Source of the DNA: Luteibacter yeojuensis
GTDB lineage: Bacteria; Pseudomonadota; Gammaproteobacteria; Xanthomonadales; Rhodanobacteraceae
Direction: 5' to 3'
Length of the DNA: 64,000 nt
Assembly (NCBI RefSeq): GCF_011742875.1
Contig: NZ_JAAQTL010000001.1
Location: 434,001-498,000, forward strand
Shown: positions 26,485 through 36,350 of the stretch, in pieces
Numbering within the stretch: the first letter of the stretch is position 1
Layout of the letters: every line of letters begins with the position of its first letter
Notes under the pieces: generated by a model
The model's input: the letters and a program-made list of their open reading frames with translations, nothing else
The model's database searches: none
What the model was told of the DNA's origin: nothing
Program-made: the position numbers and the translations under genes

Positions 26485-27744
26485 TCATCCTTTCCATCGT
26501 TCCCTCGCCCCCAACAAAGGCTCAAATAGCCATTCGACGAGATGACGGCGGTCCAGAAGAAGGTCTGCCTCGACTGCCATTCCGGGACGTAGTTCTTCTT
26601 TGCGTCCGTAAGCGGTGATGGTTTGACTTTGGAGATCCACCTCCACTTGGTATAACGGTTCCTGTTCAACCTGTTTTTGTCTCAGTAGTGCCGCGACTTC
26701 TTCCGAGGACAGCGCGCTGTGGGAGACGTGCTTGACGATACCTTTCTGAATACCAAATTTTTGATATGGAAATGCCTTCAGGTGAAGCGCGACTTTTACT
26801 CCGGGTTTAACGAATCCTATAGCATTGCTCTTTACGAGAAGGCGGGCTACGAGCCTTGAATTTTCGGGAACCAAGGTGGCCAATGCTTGCCCCGCTTCCG
26901 TAGACTGACCTTCCTTTAGATGTATCGCCGAAACCTGTCCCTTCTCCGGTGCTGTAACGAAAATCTCCCGATCTATCTCAGTTCGTGCCAATGATTGATT
27001 GGTCGCAGATTGTTGGGCGTCTAGTTCGCTTAGTCGCGCAGACAACTGTAAGGGAAGTTGTCGGATTTTTGCTTCAGAGGTAGCGATTTGTTGGCTTAGT
27101 TCGCCACGCTGTCGAAGCAGAGACTTGAGTTCGGATTGAGCCTCTAATTTGCTTGCCTTATGTTGTTGATGCTGAAAGATTGATATGTATCCTTTGGACA
27201 GCAATGGCTCGATCTTTTCAACTATATCTTGCTGGAGCATTATCTTTTCGCGTAGAAGTTCTATCTGGTCGTTAAGATGCTTCAACTGAGAATTTGCTAT
27301 TTCTATTTGCTGCCGATATGCCTTCGTCTGTTCCGTGTTCAGAAGGGCGGCGTCTTTTCGATCGGCTTTAATTCGTTGGCGGTCAGCGTGTAAATTTTCG
27401 ACGACACTCGTTATTGCCGGACCAAGAGCTGTGCTGTTGCGCTCCGTGGAGATGATTGCCACGGCATCTCCACGTGATACATACTGTTTCTCCTTGACTA
27501 GTATTTGCGTGACCGTTCCCCCGGAGCGTGTATTTACGATTATTAGACCTCCGGCAGGCACCAGGTGGCCAGCTACATGCACGCGTCGCGTGTAGGTCCC
27601 GAACACGAGCCATGAGATCACGGTGATTACCAGGACGATGCAGGCATGCATCGCGACTCGATGCGACTGTGGTGGAGTGATGCACACGGAACCTCGGGGG
27701 GCGAGCTTATGATCTACAACTTCCGTTCGAAATAGGGTAGTCAC
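26485..27744 (-). CDS. HlyD-family membrane fusion protein of secretion island B
   Basis: The 419-residue protein has a short N-terminus, one membrane helix (ACIVLVITVISWLVFGTYT, about 34-52), a lipoyl-like half (GGTVTQILVKEKQYVSRGDAV), a long coiled coil (about 115-270, rich in Gln, Lys, Glu and Leu) and the second half (GQVSAIHLKEGQSTEAGQAL). The C-terminal LKAFPYQKFGIQKGIVKHVS block is shared with the fusion protein of island A. It is the first gene of the island B operon (fusion protein, exporter, cargo, immunity, Fic). No outer-membrane partner is encoded in the window. Confidence 0.94.
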   Translation of the reverse strand: MTTLFRTEVVDHKLAPRGSVCITPPQSHRVAMHACIVLVITVISWLVFGTYTRRVHVAGHLVPAGGLIIVNTRSGGTVTQILVKEKQYVSRGDAVAIISTERNSTALGPAITSVVENLHADRQRIKADRKDAALLNTEQTKAYRQQIEIANSQLKHLNDQIELLREKIMLQQDIVEKIEPLLSKGYISIFQHQQHKASKLEAQSELKSLLRQRGELSQQIATSEAKIRQLPLQLSARLSELDAQQSATNQSLARTEIDREIFVTAPEKGQVSAIHLKEGQSTEAGQALATLVPENSRLVARLLVKSNAIGFVKPGVKVALHLKAFPYQKFGIQKGIVKHVSHSALSSEEVAALLRQKQVEQEPLYQVEVDLQSQTITAYGRKEELRPGMAVEADLLLDRRHLVEWLFEPLLGARERWKG

Positions 27745-27872
27745 GGCCTTCCCCGATTAGTGTAGAAATTGTATGACTCGGGGTTCTCGCGAGTAGGAGG
27801 CATCTTGGTGTTCTTCATCTAAGCGGCCCCCTCGATGTTGTGTAATTCTTCGCCTATATTCGGAGAGTCTTA

Positions 27873-28355
27873 GTGCTTCACAGTTGTCAGTTTCCTCCAC
27901 TGCATGCACCTGAGAGTGAAGCTACGCCTCTCAATTCAAGCCCTTATCTCATTGGGCCGGCGGAGTTTTTAGCTTTGGCCGATGCGTGGGATGGCCGATC
28001 AGCATGGGCGCACCTACTCGTGAGTCAGCGCAGCCGTTCGCACAAGTTTGGCGTTGTCGTCGATGCTGCCTTGGTGGGCGGTTCTTTTATGGATGACTCG
28101 ATTTCCCGTCCTCATGACATCGATTCAGTATGGTTCTACCGCTCCGAGACGTCGAGCGAGGTAGACGCCGTGGGTCTTAAGCAGGAGCAACATCGACTGA
28201 GATCACTTGGGTTGGATGTAAGGTTTATTCCCATTGATGGAGAACCTCTCATCCTCCTTCGTGCGATGGCATTCTTTACGATGATTTATTCCAAGCGCCG
28301 TGACTCAAATGCGTTGACTCGCGGCATGATATTGATCGACTTCTCGTCGAGCTAA
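27873..28355 (+). CDS. hypothetical protein with a nucleotidyltransferase-like motif
   Basis: A 160-residue protein starting at GTG 27873, 6 nt after a GGAGAG element. The segment ALVGGSFMDDSISRPHDIDSVWF resembles the GGS(F)-x-DxD core of polymerase-beta-fold minimal nucleotidyltransferases, with D-I-D as possible metal ligands (similar in outline to DUF6932-type proteins). I cannot assign a substrate. It is transcribed divergently from the island B operon and shares its low GC, so it probably arrived with the island. Its end lies 5 bp from the convergent mug gene. Confidence 0.6.
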   Translation: MLHSCQFPPLHAPESEATPLNSSPYLIGPAEFLALADAWDGRSAWAHLLVSQRSRSHKFGVVVDAALVGGSFMDDSISRPHDIDSVWFYRSETSSEVDAVGLKQEQHRLRSLGLDVRFIPIDGEPLILLRAMAFFTMIYSKRRDSNALTRGMILIDFSSS

Positions 28356-28360
28356 TCGAT

Positions 28361-28873
28361 TCAGCGACGCAAGAATTCAGCCAGCTCCCGCCATGTGTGG
28401 AGATCCCAGGATCTTCGTGCCTGGCCGGAGGGCGAGGGCAGCACGAAGGTGGGCACGCCGGCAAACCGTGCCTCCTGCAAGCCATAGACGATGCCCTTGC
28501 CGAGCGCGGCCGTGCCGCCGTGCTTGCTGGTGAAAGCGATCGCCCCCGGCGCGTAGTGCTCGACCTTGGAGCGCAGCGCGGCCACGTCGAACGCGTCGAC
28601 GGGAAGTTCAGCATCGTTGCCGTAATGGAACTTCGACAGATCGGTCAGCCCGATGCCGAAGCCCGGCAGCAGGGGATATTCTGCCGGCACGAGCAGGCGA
28701 GGCGTCAGCCCCACGGCGAACAACGTCCGCCAGAACATGTTGCCGGGATGCGCATAATAGGCCCCGTCCCGCGCGGATCGCGCCCCGGCGGCCGTTCCGC
28801 AGAACACGACCCGCAAGCCGGGACGGAGGAGGTCGGGAAGCACAAAGCTTTCGGTCTTCGGATGGTTCACCAT
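28361..28873 (-). CDS. mug: G/U mismatch-specific DNA glycosylase (MUG family)
   Basis: The 170-residue protein fits the MUG/TDG branch of the uracil-DNA glycosylase superfamily, which removes uracil and ethenocytosine from mismatches. Visible elements are VVFCGTAAGARSA (active-site loop region), YYAHPGNMFWRTLFAVGL (the HPGNxFW motif) and VLPSPSGQARRSW (DNA minor-groove loop). It marks the return to high-GC chromosomal sequence after island B. Confidence 0.92.
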   Translation of the reverse strand: MVNHPKTESFVLPDLLRPGLRVVFCGTAAGARSARDGAYYAHPGNMFWRTLFAVGLTPRLLVPAEYPLLPGFGIGLTDLSKFHYGNDAELPVDAFDVAALRSKVEHYAPGAIAFTSKHGGTAALGKGIVYGLQEARFAGVPTFVLPSPSGQARRSWDLHTWRELAEFLRR

Positions 28874-28905
28874 GGACCTACTTTACCGTGCCCGGAGATA
28901 TCCCC

Positions 28906-29469
28906 GTGACAACCGAACACAGCCCCGAACAGGCCGCGCGCCACTGGTTTTCGAAAAGCCTCGACGACCTGGGCCACGTCGAGCAGAAGATCCTGGAGAA
29001 GCTGGTCCAGCGCAAGACCGTGTCGCAGGACGTCAACGCGGAGTTCCGCTCGGACCTCACCTTCGGCCAGCGGCTCGCGGACAACGTATCGCGCTTTGGC
29101 GGCTCCTGGACCTTCATCCTCGTCTTCGCCGCGATCCTGGTGCTGTGGACCGGGGTGAACTCGTACGTGCTGCACAAGCCGTTCGACCCGTATCCGTACA
29201 TCTTCCTCAACCTGATGCTGTCGATGCTCGCGGCGGTGCAGGCGCCGGTGATCATGATGAGCCAGAACCGGCAAGCGGCGATGGACAGGCTCGATGCCGC
29301 GAACGACTACAAGGTGAACCTCAAGGCCGAGATCGAGATCATGGGCCTGCAGGAGAGGCTCGACCACATCTGCAACGAGCAACTGGCGATGGTGCTGGCG
29401 AGGCAGCAGGAACAGATCGACCTGCTGACGAGACTGCTGATGGAGAGACCCGACGATCGGGCGGAATGA
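28906..29469 (+). CDS. DUF1003-family membrane protein
   Basis: A protein of about 187 residues with an N-terminal helical region, two membrane helices (GGSWTFILVFAAILVLWTGV and PYIFLNLMLSMLAAVQAPVI) and a C-terminal helical tail containing VIMMSQNRQAAMDRLDAANDYKVNLKAE, which is the recognisable DUF1003 signature. The function of this family is unknown. The GTG at 28906 has a GGAG 10 nt upstream and is preferred over GTG 28888. Its 3' end faces typA across a bidirectional terminator. Confidence 0.88.
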   Translation: MTTEHSPEQAARHWFSKSLDDLGHVEQKILEKLVQRKTVSQDVNAEFRSDLTFGQRLADNVSRFGGSWTFILVFAAILVLWTGVNSYVLHKPFDPYPYIFLNLMLSMLAAVQAPVIMMSQNRQAAMDRLDAANDYKVNLKAEIEIMGLQERLDHICNEQLAMVLARQQEQIDLLTRLLMERPDDRAE

Positions 29470-29489
29470 GTCTCCGGGCTCCCCTACGA

Positions 29490-29517
29490 AAAAGGCCCGG
29501 CTGATGCCGGGCCTTTT
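29490..29517. terminator. bidirectional intrinsic terminator
   Basis: AAAAGGCCCGGC at 29490-29501 pairs perfectly with GCCGGGCCTTTT at 29506-29517 around a TGAT loop. The flanking A-run and T-run make it functional on both strands, serving the DUF1003 gene and the convergent typA. Confidence 0.93.
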
Positions 29518-29538
29518 CGTTGCGCAACGACCGCGGGA

Positions 29539-31389
29539 TCAAGCCTGGCCGCGCGAGGCCTTCTTGCGGTCGTTTTCCGTCAGGTGCTTCTTGCGCATGC
29601 GGATTTCCTTCGGCGTCACCTCGACCAGTTCGTCGTCGTCGATGAAGTCGAGCGCCTGTTCCAGCGAGAACTTCGTCGCCGGGGTCAGCTGGATCGCATC
29701 GTCCTTGCCCGAGGCACGCATGTTGGTCAGCGGCTTCGGCTTGATCGCGTTGACGGTGAGGTCGTTATCCTTCGCATGGATGCCGATCAGCTGGCCTTCG
29801 TACACCGAATCGCCTTCGGCGGCGAACAGCTTGCCGCGCTCCTGCAGGGGGCCGAGCGAGTAGGCCGGAGTGGTGCCCGGGGCGTTCGCGATCATCACGC
29901 CGTTCTGGCGCTTGGCGATCGGGGCGGTTTCCATCGGACCATAGCTGTCGAACACGTGGAACAGCAGGCCCGAACCCTGGGTGAGGGTCTTGAACTGGTT
30001 CTGGAAGCCGATCAGGCCACGCGCCGGGATCTTGTATTCCAGGCGCACGCGGCCCTTGCCGTCGGACACCATGTTCTTCAGCTGGCCCTTGCGGATGCCG
30101 AGGCGCTCCATGACCGGGCCCTGGTGGATTTCCTCGAGGTCGACCACGAGTTCCTCGATCGGCTCCATCTTCTGGCCGTCGATTTCCTTGATGATGACTT
30201 CCGGACGCGACACCGCGAGCTCGTAGCCTTCGCGACGCATGTTCTCGATCAGCACCGAGAGGTGCAGTTCGCCGCGGCCCGAGACCAGGAACTTGTCGGC
30301 GTCCGAACCGTCTTCCACGCGCAGGGCCACGTTGTGGACCTTCTCGCGCTCGAGACGCTCGCGCAGCTGGCGGCTGGTGAGGAACTTGCCGCCGGAGAGA
30401 TCCTTGTTGCCGACGAACGGCGAATTGTTGACCTGGAAGGTCATGCTGATCATCGGCTCGTCGACGCTCAGCGGCGGCAGCGCTTCCGGCACGTCCGGCG
30501 AGGTGACGGTGTCGGAAATGGTCAGCTCGGGGATGCCCGCGATGGCGACGATGTCGCCCGCTTCGGCGCTGTCCTGCTCGATGCGCTCGAGGCCGAGGAA
30601 GCCGAGCACCTGCACGACCTTGCCCTGGCGCTTCTTGCCGTGGCGGTCGATGACGGCGACCTGCATGCCCTTCTTCAGCGTGCCGCGCTGGATGCGGCCG
30701 ATGCCGATGACGCCCACGAAGTTGTTGTAGTCGAGCTGGCTGATGCGCATCTGGAAGGGGCCTTCCGGATCGACGTCGGGCTTCGGCGCATGCTGCATGA
30801 TCGCTTCGTACAGCGGGGTCATGTCGCCTTCGCGGGCGTTCTCGTCGAGCGAGGCATAGCCGTTCAGCGCCGAGGCGTAGACGATCGGGAAGTCCATCTG
30901 CTCATCGGTGGCGCCGAGCTTTTCGAAGAGGTCCCACACCTGCTCGACGACCCACTCCGGACGGGCGCCCGGACGGTCGATCTTGTTGACGACCACGATC
31001 GGCTTGAAGCCCATCGCGAACGCCTTCTGGGTCACGAAGCGGGTCTGCGGCATCGGGCCGTCCATCGCGTCGACGAGGATCAGCACGGTGTCGACCATCG
31101 ACAGCACGCGCTCCACCTCGCCGCCGAAGTCGGCGTGTCCTGGGGTGTCGACGATGTTGATGCGGTTCTTGACGCCCTTCTTCTTGTCTTCCCAGGTGAT
31201 GGCCGTGTTCTTGGCCAGGATCGTGATGCCACGCTCCTTTTCCTGGTCGTTCGAATCCATCACGCGCTCGGCAAGCACGGTGCGCTCGTTGAGCGTGCCG
31301 GACTGCTTGAGGAGCTGATCGACGAGGGTGGTCTTGCCGTGGTCGACGTGAGCCACGATGGCGATATTGCGCAGGAATTCGATCGACAT
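29539..31389 (-). CDS. typA: translational GTPase TypA/BipA
   Basis: The 616-residue GTPase has the G1 loop [17 protein letters not shown] at the N-terminus, RGITILAKN (G2), [16 protein letters not shown] (G3) and [12 protein letters not shown] (G4), followed by EF-G-like domains and the BipA C-terminal domain ([30 protein letters not shown]). It binds ribosomes and helps 50S assembly and growth under stress, notably at low temperature. It is transcribed alone, with a terminator after it. Confidence 0.97.
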   Translation of the reverse strand: MSIEFLRNIAIVAHVDHGKTTLVDQLLKQSGTLNERTVLAERVMDSNDQEKERGITILAKNTAITWEDKKKGVKNRINIVDTPGHADFGGEVERVLSMVDTVLILVDAMDGPMPQTRFVTQKAFAMGFKPIVVVNKIDRPGARPEWVVEQVWDLFEKLGATDEQMDFPIVYASALNGYASLDENAREGDMTPLYEAIMQHAPKPDVDPEGPFQMRISQLDYNNFVGVIGIGRIQRGTLKKGMQVAVIDRHGKKRQGKVVQVLGFLGLERIEQDSAEAGDIVAIAGIPELTISDTVTSPDVPEALPPLSVDEPMISMTFQVNNSPFVGNKDLSGGKFLTSRQLRERLEREKVHNVALRVEDGSDADKFLVSGRGELHLSVLIENMRREGYELAVSRPEVIIKEIDGQKMEPIEELVVDLEEIHQGPVMERLGIRKGQLKNMVSDGKGRVRLEYKIPARGLIGFQNQFKTLTQGSGLLFHVFDSYGPMETAPIAKRQNGVMIANAPGTTPAYSLGPLQERGKLFAAEGDSVYEGQLIGIHAKDNDLTVNAIKPKPLTNMRASGKDDAIQLTPATKFSLEQALDFIDDDELVEVTPKEIRMRKKHLTENDRKKASRGQA

Positions 31390-31552
31390 GCGTCATGCGC
31401 CGGCCTTCAGCCGGTGCACCTCTTTGGTGTGGGAAGCCGCCGATTATAAAGGAAATTGGCGACTTTCGCATGACTGCCCGGCCGCCGTCTTGCGCCGACG
31501 TCCGGAGGCGCGCATCTTGCCGCCTTCTCCAGACGCGAGGCCCGATGCGCCC

Positions 31553-33298
31553 ATGGACCGTTTCGGCGAGGTACGTGCCACCACGCATCGCGACGGCGAT
31601 GACCTGCTGAGTGCCGGCCTGGGGCTTCGCGGCCTCGCCGGCGCGCCGGTGCCGTTCACGCGGCCGGCGGCGCCCACACCCGCGGAACTGCGCCGGCGCG
31701 CCATCCAGTCCTGCTGGAAAGGCATCGCCGACCTCGGCCCGCTTGGCGGCTTCGGGACCCTCTATGGCCGGGTGCCCGACGTGCCCGGCCGGGAGTTCGC
31801 CGCCTTCACCACGCTGAATGGCGCGAAGGCGCCGCACCGCGTGCTGGTCCAGGTGCCGGACGCCTTCGATCGGGCGAAGCGCTGCCTCGTCGTCACCGCT
31901 TCGCCGGGCACGCGGGGGGTCTACGGCTCGATCGCCGTCGCCGGCGCATGGGGACTGCCGCGGGGTTGCGCCGTGGCTTACACGGACAAGGCGGCGGGCA
32001 GCGGCTATTTCGATACTGCGGACGGCAGCGGCGTCGCCCTCGACGGCACGCGGGCGAAAGCGGGCGAGGCGCCGCTCGAGTTCGAGCCTGCGGGGATGCG
32101 GGCCGAGGCCGGCATCGCCGTGAAGCACGCGCATTCCGGGGATCACCCCGAGGCGGACTGGGGGCGCCACGTGCTGCAGGCGGCCCGCTTCGGCCTGGCC
32201 ATGCTCGACCGGGCATTTCCCGACGAGGCCCCGTTCACGCCCGCGAATACGCGCATTATCGCCACCGGCCTGTCCAACGGGGGCGGGGCCGTGCTGCGCG
32301 CCGCCGGCGAGGATACCGACGGCATCCTCTCGGCCGTCGTGGCCCTGGCGCCGAACATCCACGTGGCCGGCCACGGGCGGCCGTTCTACGACTACGCCAC
32401 CGAAGCCGCGGTGCTCCTCCCGGCCGCGCTGGCGGCGCCGGATTTCGACGGGCTGCCCTTCGCCCGTGTGGGCGGCGCCCAGCCACCGGCATGGGCCCTG
32501 CGTGCCGCCTCCCTGCGCGCCCATGGCCGCTTGTCCGGCCTCCTGCCTCCCGCCCAGGCCGCGGAAGCCCTGGCGATGCTGCGGGCCTCCGGGTGGCAGG
32601 ACGAGGCGCTGGCCGTCGGTGCGTCGTCGACCTCGCTGGACATCTGGCGCACCGTGACGGTGGCCTACGCGTCGGCTTACCTCCGGCGTTCCGCCGGGGG
32701 CATGCCCTGCGGCTTTTCTTACCGCCCGCAACACACTGGCGGTGTCGCGGGCCCGGTGGATGCCATCGTCCGCGCCGCGTGGTGGGCCGACGGTTCGGGC
32801 TCGCCGCCCGGCGCGGGCATCCTGCTGGCCGGCGGCAGCGACCTCTCGATGGATCCGACCCTGCCGGGCAACCTCTGCCTGCGCGACCTGTGGACGGGGC
32901 AGGGGTCGGAGACGACACGGCTGCGCGCGGCGGTGGACGCCACGGCCGCGGCCTTGCCGCGTGAGGACTTGCCGATCCTCGTGGTGCATGGCGCGCAGGA
33001 CGGCCTGCTTCCCGTGGCGTTCACGTCGGAGCCGTACGTGGCGTGGCTGCGTGCGTCCGGGCGCTCGCCGGTCTTCTGGAAAGTGCCGTACGCCCAACAT
33101 TTCGACGCCTTCCTGGCCTTTCCGGATTTCGGCGACCGTCATGCGCCGTTGCTTCCCTTCGGGTATGCCGCGCTGGACCGGGCCTGGGCGTGCCTGGCCG
33201 AGGGCAGGCCCCTGCCTGAGGACGCGGCGGTACGCGACACCCGGCCAAGGGGACCCGGTGCCTTTACTGCTTCCGCGCTCGCCGTGCCGGCGGGCTGA
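31553..33298 (+). CDS. D-(-)-3-hydroxybutyrate oligomer hydrolase
   Basis: About 581 residues matching the 3HB-oligomer hydrolase family, which cuts short polyhydroxybutyrate oligomers to monomers. The nucleophile elbow is TGLSNGGGAVLRA, with QSCWKGIADL, GTLYGRVPDVPGREF, AVAYTDKAAGSGYF, YAQHFDAFLAFP and VVHGAQDGLLPVAF giving the other conserved blocks (probable catalytic His and Asp). Family members are near 690 residues and usually secreted; here I see no signal peptide from ATG 31553, so either the enzyme is cytoplasmic or the start is further upstream near the typA start. The annotated start is the least certain part. Confidence 0.87.
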   Translation: MDRFGEVRATTHRDGDDLLSAGLGLRGLAGAPVPFTRPAAPTPAELRRRAIQSCWKGIADLGPLGGFGTLYGRVPDVPGREFAAFTTLNGAKAPHRVLVQVPDAFDRAKRCLVVTASPGTRGVYGSIAVAGAWGLPRGCAVAYTDKAAGSGYFDTADGSGVALDGTRAKAGEAPLEFEPAGMRAEAGIAVKHAHSGDHPEADWGRHVLQAARFGLAMLDRAFPDEAPFTPANTRIIATGLSNGGGAVLRAAGEDTDGILSAVVALAPNIHVAGHGRPFYDYATEAAVLLPAALAAPDFDGLPFARVGGAQPPAWALRAASLRAHGRLSGLLPPAQAAEALAMLRASGWQDEALAVGASSTSLDIWRTVTVAYASAYLRRSAGGMPCGFSYRPQHTGGVAGPVDAIVRAAWWADGSGSPPGAGILLAGGSDLSMDPTLPGNLCLRDLWTGQGSETTRLRAAVDATAAALPREDLPILVVHGAQDGLLPVAFTSEPYVAWLRASGRSPVFWKVPYAQHFDAFLAFPDFGDRHAPLLPFGYAALDRAWACLAEGRPLPEDAAVRDTRPRGPGAFTASALAVPAG

Positions 33299-33422
33299 AC
33301 CGCCATCACGCTTTCTTGCTTGAAGTCCTGTGACAGGGGCGCCATCTTCGGTAGCCTTGCATCCCCCGGGCCGGGCGCGACCAGCGCACCGGCCTGCATT
33401 TCAACGAGTTACAGGAACCGCG

Positions 33423-33929
33423 ATGACCATCAACGTCACCATGAAGACGAACAAGGGCGATATCCACCTGCGCCTGCACGACGAAAAGACCCCGATGACG
33501 GTGGCCAACTTCGTGAACCTGGCCAAGCGCGGCTACTACGACGGCCTGTCGTTCCATCGCGTGATCGCCGACTTCATGATCCAGGGCGGTTGCCCGGAAG
33601 GTTCGGGCCGCGGCGGTCCGGGTTACCGCTTTGGCGACGAGTTCGACGGCAGCCTGAAGCACGACAAGCCCGGCGTCCTCTCCATGGCCAACGCCGGGCC
33701 GGGCACCAACGGCTCGCAGTTCTTCATCACCCACGGTCCGACCCCGTGGCTGGACGGCAAGCACAGCGTGTTCGGCGAAGTGGTGGGCCCGGAAGACCAG
33801 AAGGTGGTCGATGCGATCCGCCAGGAAGACACCATCGAGAAGGTGGAAGTCTCCGGCGACGTGGACGCGCTGCTCGAGAAGCAGGCCTCGAACGTGGCGA
33901 AGTGGAACGAGACCCTCGACGCACGCTGA
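33423..33929 (+). CDS. ppiB: cyclophilin-type peptidyl-prolyl cis-trans isomerase
   Basis: The 168-residue protein catalyses prolyl bond isomerisation during folding. It has the bacterial cyclophilin blocks [40 protein letters not shown] and [13 protein letters not shown], containing the active-site Arg, Phe and Gln. There is no signal peptide, so it is the cytoplasmic PpiB form. It has about 20 extra C-terminal residues ([20 protein letters not shown]) compared with E. coli PpiB. The ATG at 33423 gives a normal N-terminus; upstream codons of the frame are non-homologous. Confidence 0.95.
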   Translation: MTINVTMKTNKGDIHLRLHDEKTPMTVANFVNLAKRGYYDGLSFHRVIADFMIQGGCPEGSGRGGPGYRFGDEFDGSLKHDKPGVLSMANAGPGTNGSQFFITHGPTPWLDGKHSVFGEVVGPEDQKVVDAIRQEDTIEKVEVSGDVDALLEKQASNVAKWNETLDAR

Positions 33930-33946
33930 CAGGCGGGTGCAGGGAC

Positions 33947-34031
33947 CTGTAGAGGCGCTATAGCGGCGAGAAGCCCACGGAGCGATGAAGCGGCGAGGCA
34001 GGTTCCCTCGCCGCTATAGCGGCTCCTGCAG
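33947..34031. repeat. paired palindromic repeat (GCCGCTATAGCGGC family)
   Basis: An imperfect left arm (GAGGCGCTATAGCGGCGAG) and a right arm (CTCGCCGCTATAGCGGCTCC) stand in inverted orientation about 36 bp apart, between ppiB and the aminotransferase gene. The spacer AAGCCCACGGAGCGATGAAG is close to that of the copy at 43096-43181. Confidence 0.9.
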
Positions 34032-34107
34032 GAGACAGACCTACAGCGGCGGACGGCGGGGCCGTGTTAAAATGGCGGCCTTTGCCCCAGCCCCCGTCGA
34101 GGAAACG

Positions 34108-35307
34108 ATGCCGCAACTCGCCAAGCGTATCGGTCGCGCCAAACCCAGTGCGATCATGGTCATCGCCGAGAAGGCCAAGCGCCTGAAGGCCGAAGGCCGC
34201 GACATCGTCAGCTTCTCGATCGGCGTCCCGAACTTCCTCCCCGGCGACCACGTGTACGCCGCCGCGCGCGAGGCGCTGGCGAAGGATTCCGGCCAGTACG
34301 GCAGCAATCGCGGTCCCGACGCGCTCATCGACGCCTTCCTGGCGCACATCGAAGCGCTCGGCCTCACCGGTTACGCCCGCAAGAACGTCACTACCGGCGT
34401 CGGCGCGAAGCAGGTGCTCTATAACCTGGCCGAAGCGCTGCTCGACGAAGGCGACGAGATCTGCTTCCCGGCCCCGTACTGGACGAGCTACCTCGACATC
34501 GCCGAGATCGTCGGCGCGAAGATCAACATCCTCCCGTGCCCGCCTGAGCAGAACTACAAGCTCACGCCGGCGCAACTGGACGCCGCGCTGGCGCGCAAGC
34601 CGCGCGTGTTCCTGTTCAACAATCCGTCCAATCCCACGGGCATGGTCTATACGCGCGAGGAAATCGCCGCGCTGGCCGACGTGATCGCGAAGTACCCGGA
34701 CACCTGGGTCGTCACGGACGATATCTACAACACGATGGTCTTCGACGGCGTGGGTTACCACAATTTCGTGCACGTCCGGCCGGACCTCAAGGACCGCGTG
34801 ATCTTCGTCGATTCGATCTCGAAGACCTATGGCATGCCGGGCTGGCGCGTGGGCTTCATCGCCGCGCCGGAATCCGTGGCCCTGGCCGTCACCACGCTCA
34901 ACTCCAACCACATCACCAGCCTGCCGGAAGTGGTCAACGCGGCGGCCCTTGCCGCGCTGTCCGGGCCGCAGGACATCCCCCTCGCGAAGTGCAAGGAATT
35001 CGCGGCGAAGCGCGACCGCGTGTACAACGCGCTGCTCTCGATTCCCGGCGTGGTCTGCCCGCGTCCGCAGGGAGCGTTCTACGCCTTCCCCGACATCTCC
35101 GTAGCCTTCGGCAAGAAGCACAACGGCGTGGCGATCGATTCCGATATCGATTTCTGCGCCGTGCTACTCGAAGCCAAGGGTGTGGCCTGCGTGCCGGGCT
35201 CGGCCTTCGGCGAGCCGCGCGCGCTGCGCATTTCCTATTCCTGCCCGGACGAGGCGCTCGACAAGGGCATGGCCCGCATCGTCGAGTTCTTCGCCGAGCT
35301 CACCTGA
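34108..35307 (+). CDS. pyridoxal-phosphate aminotransferase, aspartate type
   Basis: A 399-residue class I aminotransferase. It has [31 protein letters not shown], the PLP-binding Lys in [16 protein letters not shown], and the terminal substrate-carboxylate Arg in ALRISYSC. It most resembles the aspartate/alanine (subfamily I-gamma) enzymes of bacteria such as AspC of thermophiles and xanthomonads. It probably interconverts aspartate and oxaloacetate, consistent with the malate dehydrogenase gene 34 bp downstream. The start is ATG 34108 with an AGGA element; the frame upstream is non-homologous and overlaps the repeat. Confidence 0.9.
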   Translation: MPQLAKRIGRAKPSAIMVIAEKAKRLKAEGRDIVSFSIGVPNFLPGDHVYAAAREALAKDSGQYGSNRGPDALIDAFLAHIEALGLTGYARKNVTTGVGAKQVLYNLAEALLDEGDEICFPAPYWTSYLDIAEIVGAKINILPCPPEQNYKLTPAQLDAALARKPRVFLFNNPSNPTGMVYTREEIAALADVIAKYPDTWVVTDDIYNTMVFDGVGYHNFVHVRPDLKDRVIFVDSISKTYGMPGWRVGFIAAPESVALAVTTLNSNHITSLPEVVNAAALAALSGPQDIPLAKCKEFAAKRDRVYNALLSIPGVVCPRPQGAFYAFPDISVAFGKKHNGVAIDSDIDFCAVLLEAKGVACVPGSAFGEPRALRISYSCPDEALDKGMARIVEFFAELT

Positions 35308-35341
35308 TCTTCAGTCCAGCGATATTTTGAGGAGTCGAAAG

Positions 35342-36325
35342 ATGAAAGCACCCGTTCGCGTCGCCGTCACCGGCGCAGCCGGCCAGATCGGTTATGCCCT
35401 TCTGTTCCGTATCGCCGCCGGCGACATGCTCGGTCCCGACCAGCCGGTGATCCTGCACCTCCTCGAGATCACCCCGGCGCTTCCGGCGCTGCAGGGCGTG
35501 GTGATGGAACTCAACGACTGCGCGTTTCCGACCCTCGCGGGCGTGGTCGCCACGGACGACGCGAACGTCGCCTTCAAGGACGTCGACTACGCGCTGCTCG
35601 TCGGTTCGCGTCCGCGCGGCCCGGGCATGGAGCGCAAGGACCTGCTCGAGGCCAACGGCGCCATCTTCGCGCCGCAGGGCAAGGCCCTGAACGACCACGC
35701 CAAGCGCGACGTGCGCGTGCTGGTCGTCGGCAACCCGGCGAACACCAATGCGCTGATCGCCCAGCAGAACGCACCGGACCTCGATCCGAAGTGCTTCACC
35801 GCCATGGTCCGCCTGGACCACAATCGCGCGCTGTCGCAGCTGGCCGAGAAGACCGGCGCGCACACCGCCGAGATCAAGAAGGTCACCATCTGGGGCAACC
35901 ACAGCTCCACCCAGTACCCGGACCTGCACCAGGCCTCGGTGAAGGGCAAGCCGGCGCTGGAGCAGGTCGACCAGACCTGGTACGCCGACACCTTCATCCC
36001 GACCGTCCAGCAGCGCGGTGCGGCCATCATCAAGGCGCGCGGCGCGTCCTCGGCCGCGTCGGCCGCCTCCGCCGCGATCGACCACATGCGCGACTGGGCG
36101 CTGGGCACGGCCGAGGGCGACTGGACCTCGATGGCCGTCCCGTCCGACGGTTCGTACGGCATCGAGCCGGGCGTGATCTTCGGTTATCCGGTGACGGTGA
36201 AGGACGGCAAGTACGCCATCGTGCAGGGCCTGGCGATCAACGCCTTCTCGCAAGCCCGCATCGACGCGACCGACAAGGAACTGCGCGAGGAGCGCGCCGG
36301 CGTGGAGCACCTGTTCGCGAAGTGA
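35342..36325 (+). CDS. mdh: malate dehydrogenase
   Basis: The 327-residue enzyme oxidises malate to oxaloacetate with NAD. It begins [21 protein letters not shown] (NAD-binding loop), and contains [20 protein letters not shown] (substrate Arg), [27 protein letters not shown] and the catalytic His in [14 protein letters not shown]. The length and sequence fit the cytosolic-type Mdh found in xanthomonads and Burkholderia. An AGGAG precedes the ATG. It is probably co-transcribed with the aminotransferase, and a strong terminator follows. Confidence 0.97.
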   Translation: MKAPVRVAVTGAAGQIGYALLFRIAAGDMLGPDQPVILHLLEITPALPALQGVVMELNDCAFPTLAGVVATDDANVAFKDVDYALLVGSRPRGPGMERKDLLEANGAIFAPQGKALNDHAKRDVRVLVVGNPANTNALIAQQNAPDLDPKCFTAMVRLDHNRALSQLAEKTGAHTAEIKKVTIWGNHSSTQYPDLHQASVKGKPALEQVDQTWYADTFIPTVQQRGAAIIKARGASSAASAASAAIDHMRDWALGTAEGDWTSMAVPSDGSYGIEPGVIFGYPVTVKDGKYAIVQGLAINAFSQARIDATDKELREERAGVEHLFAK

Positions 36326-36350
36326 TCGCGACACGACCATGCAAACGAGG

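Noticed and set aside
29584..31449. Plus-strand frame of 621 codons opposite typA
   Set aside because: Antisense to a complete, well-conserved GTPase; the His/Leu/Asp/Val-biased product has no motifs.
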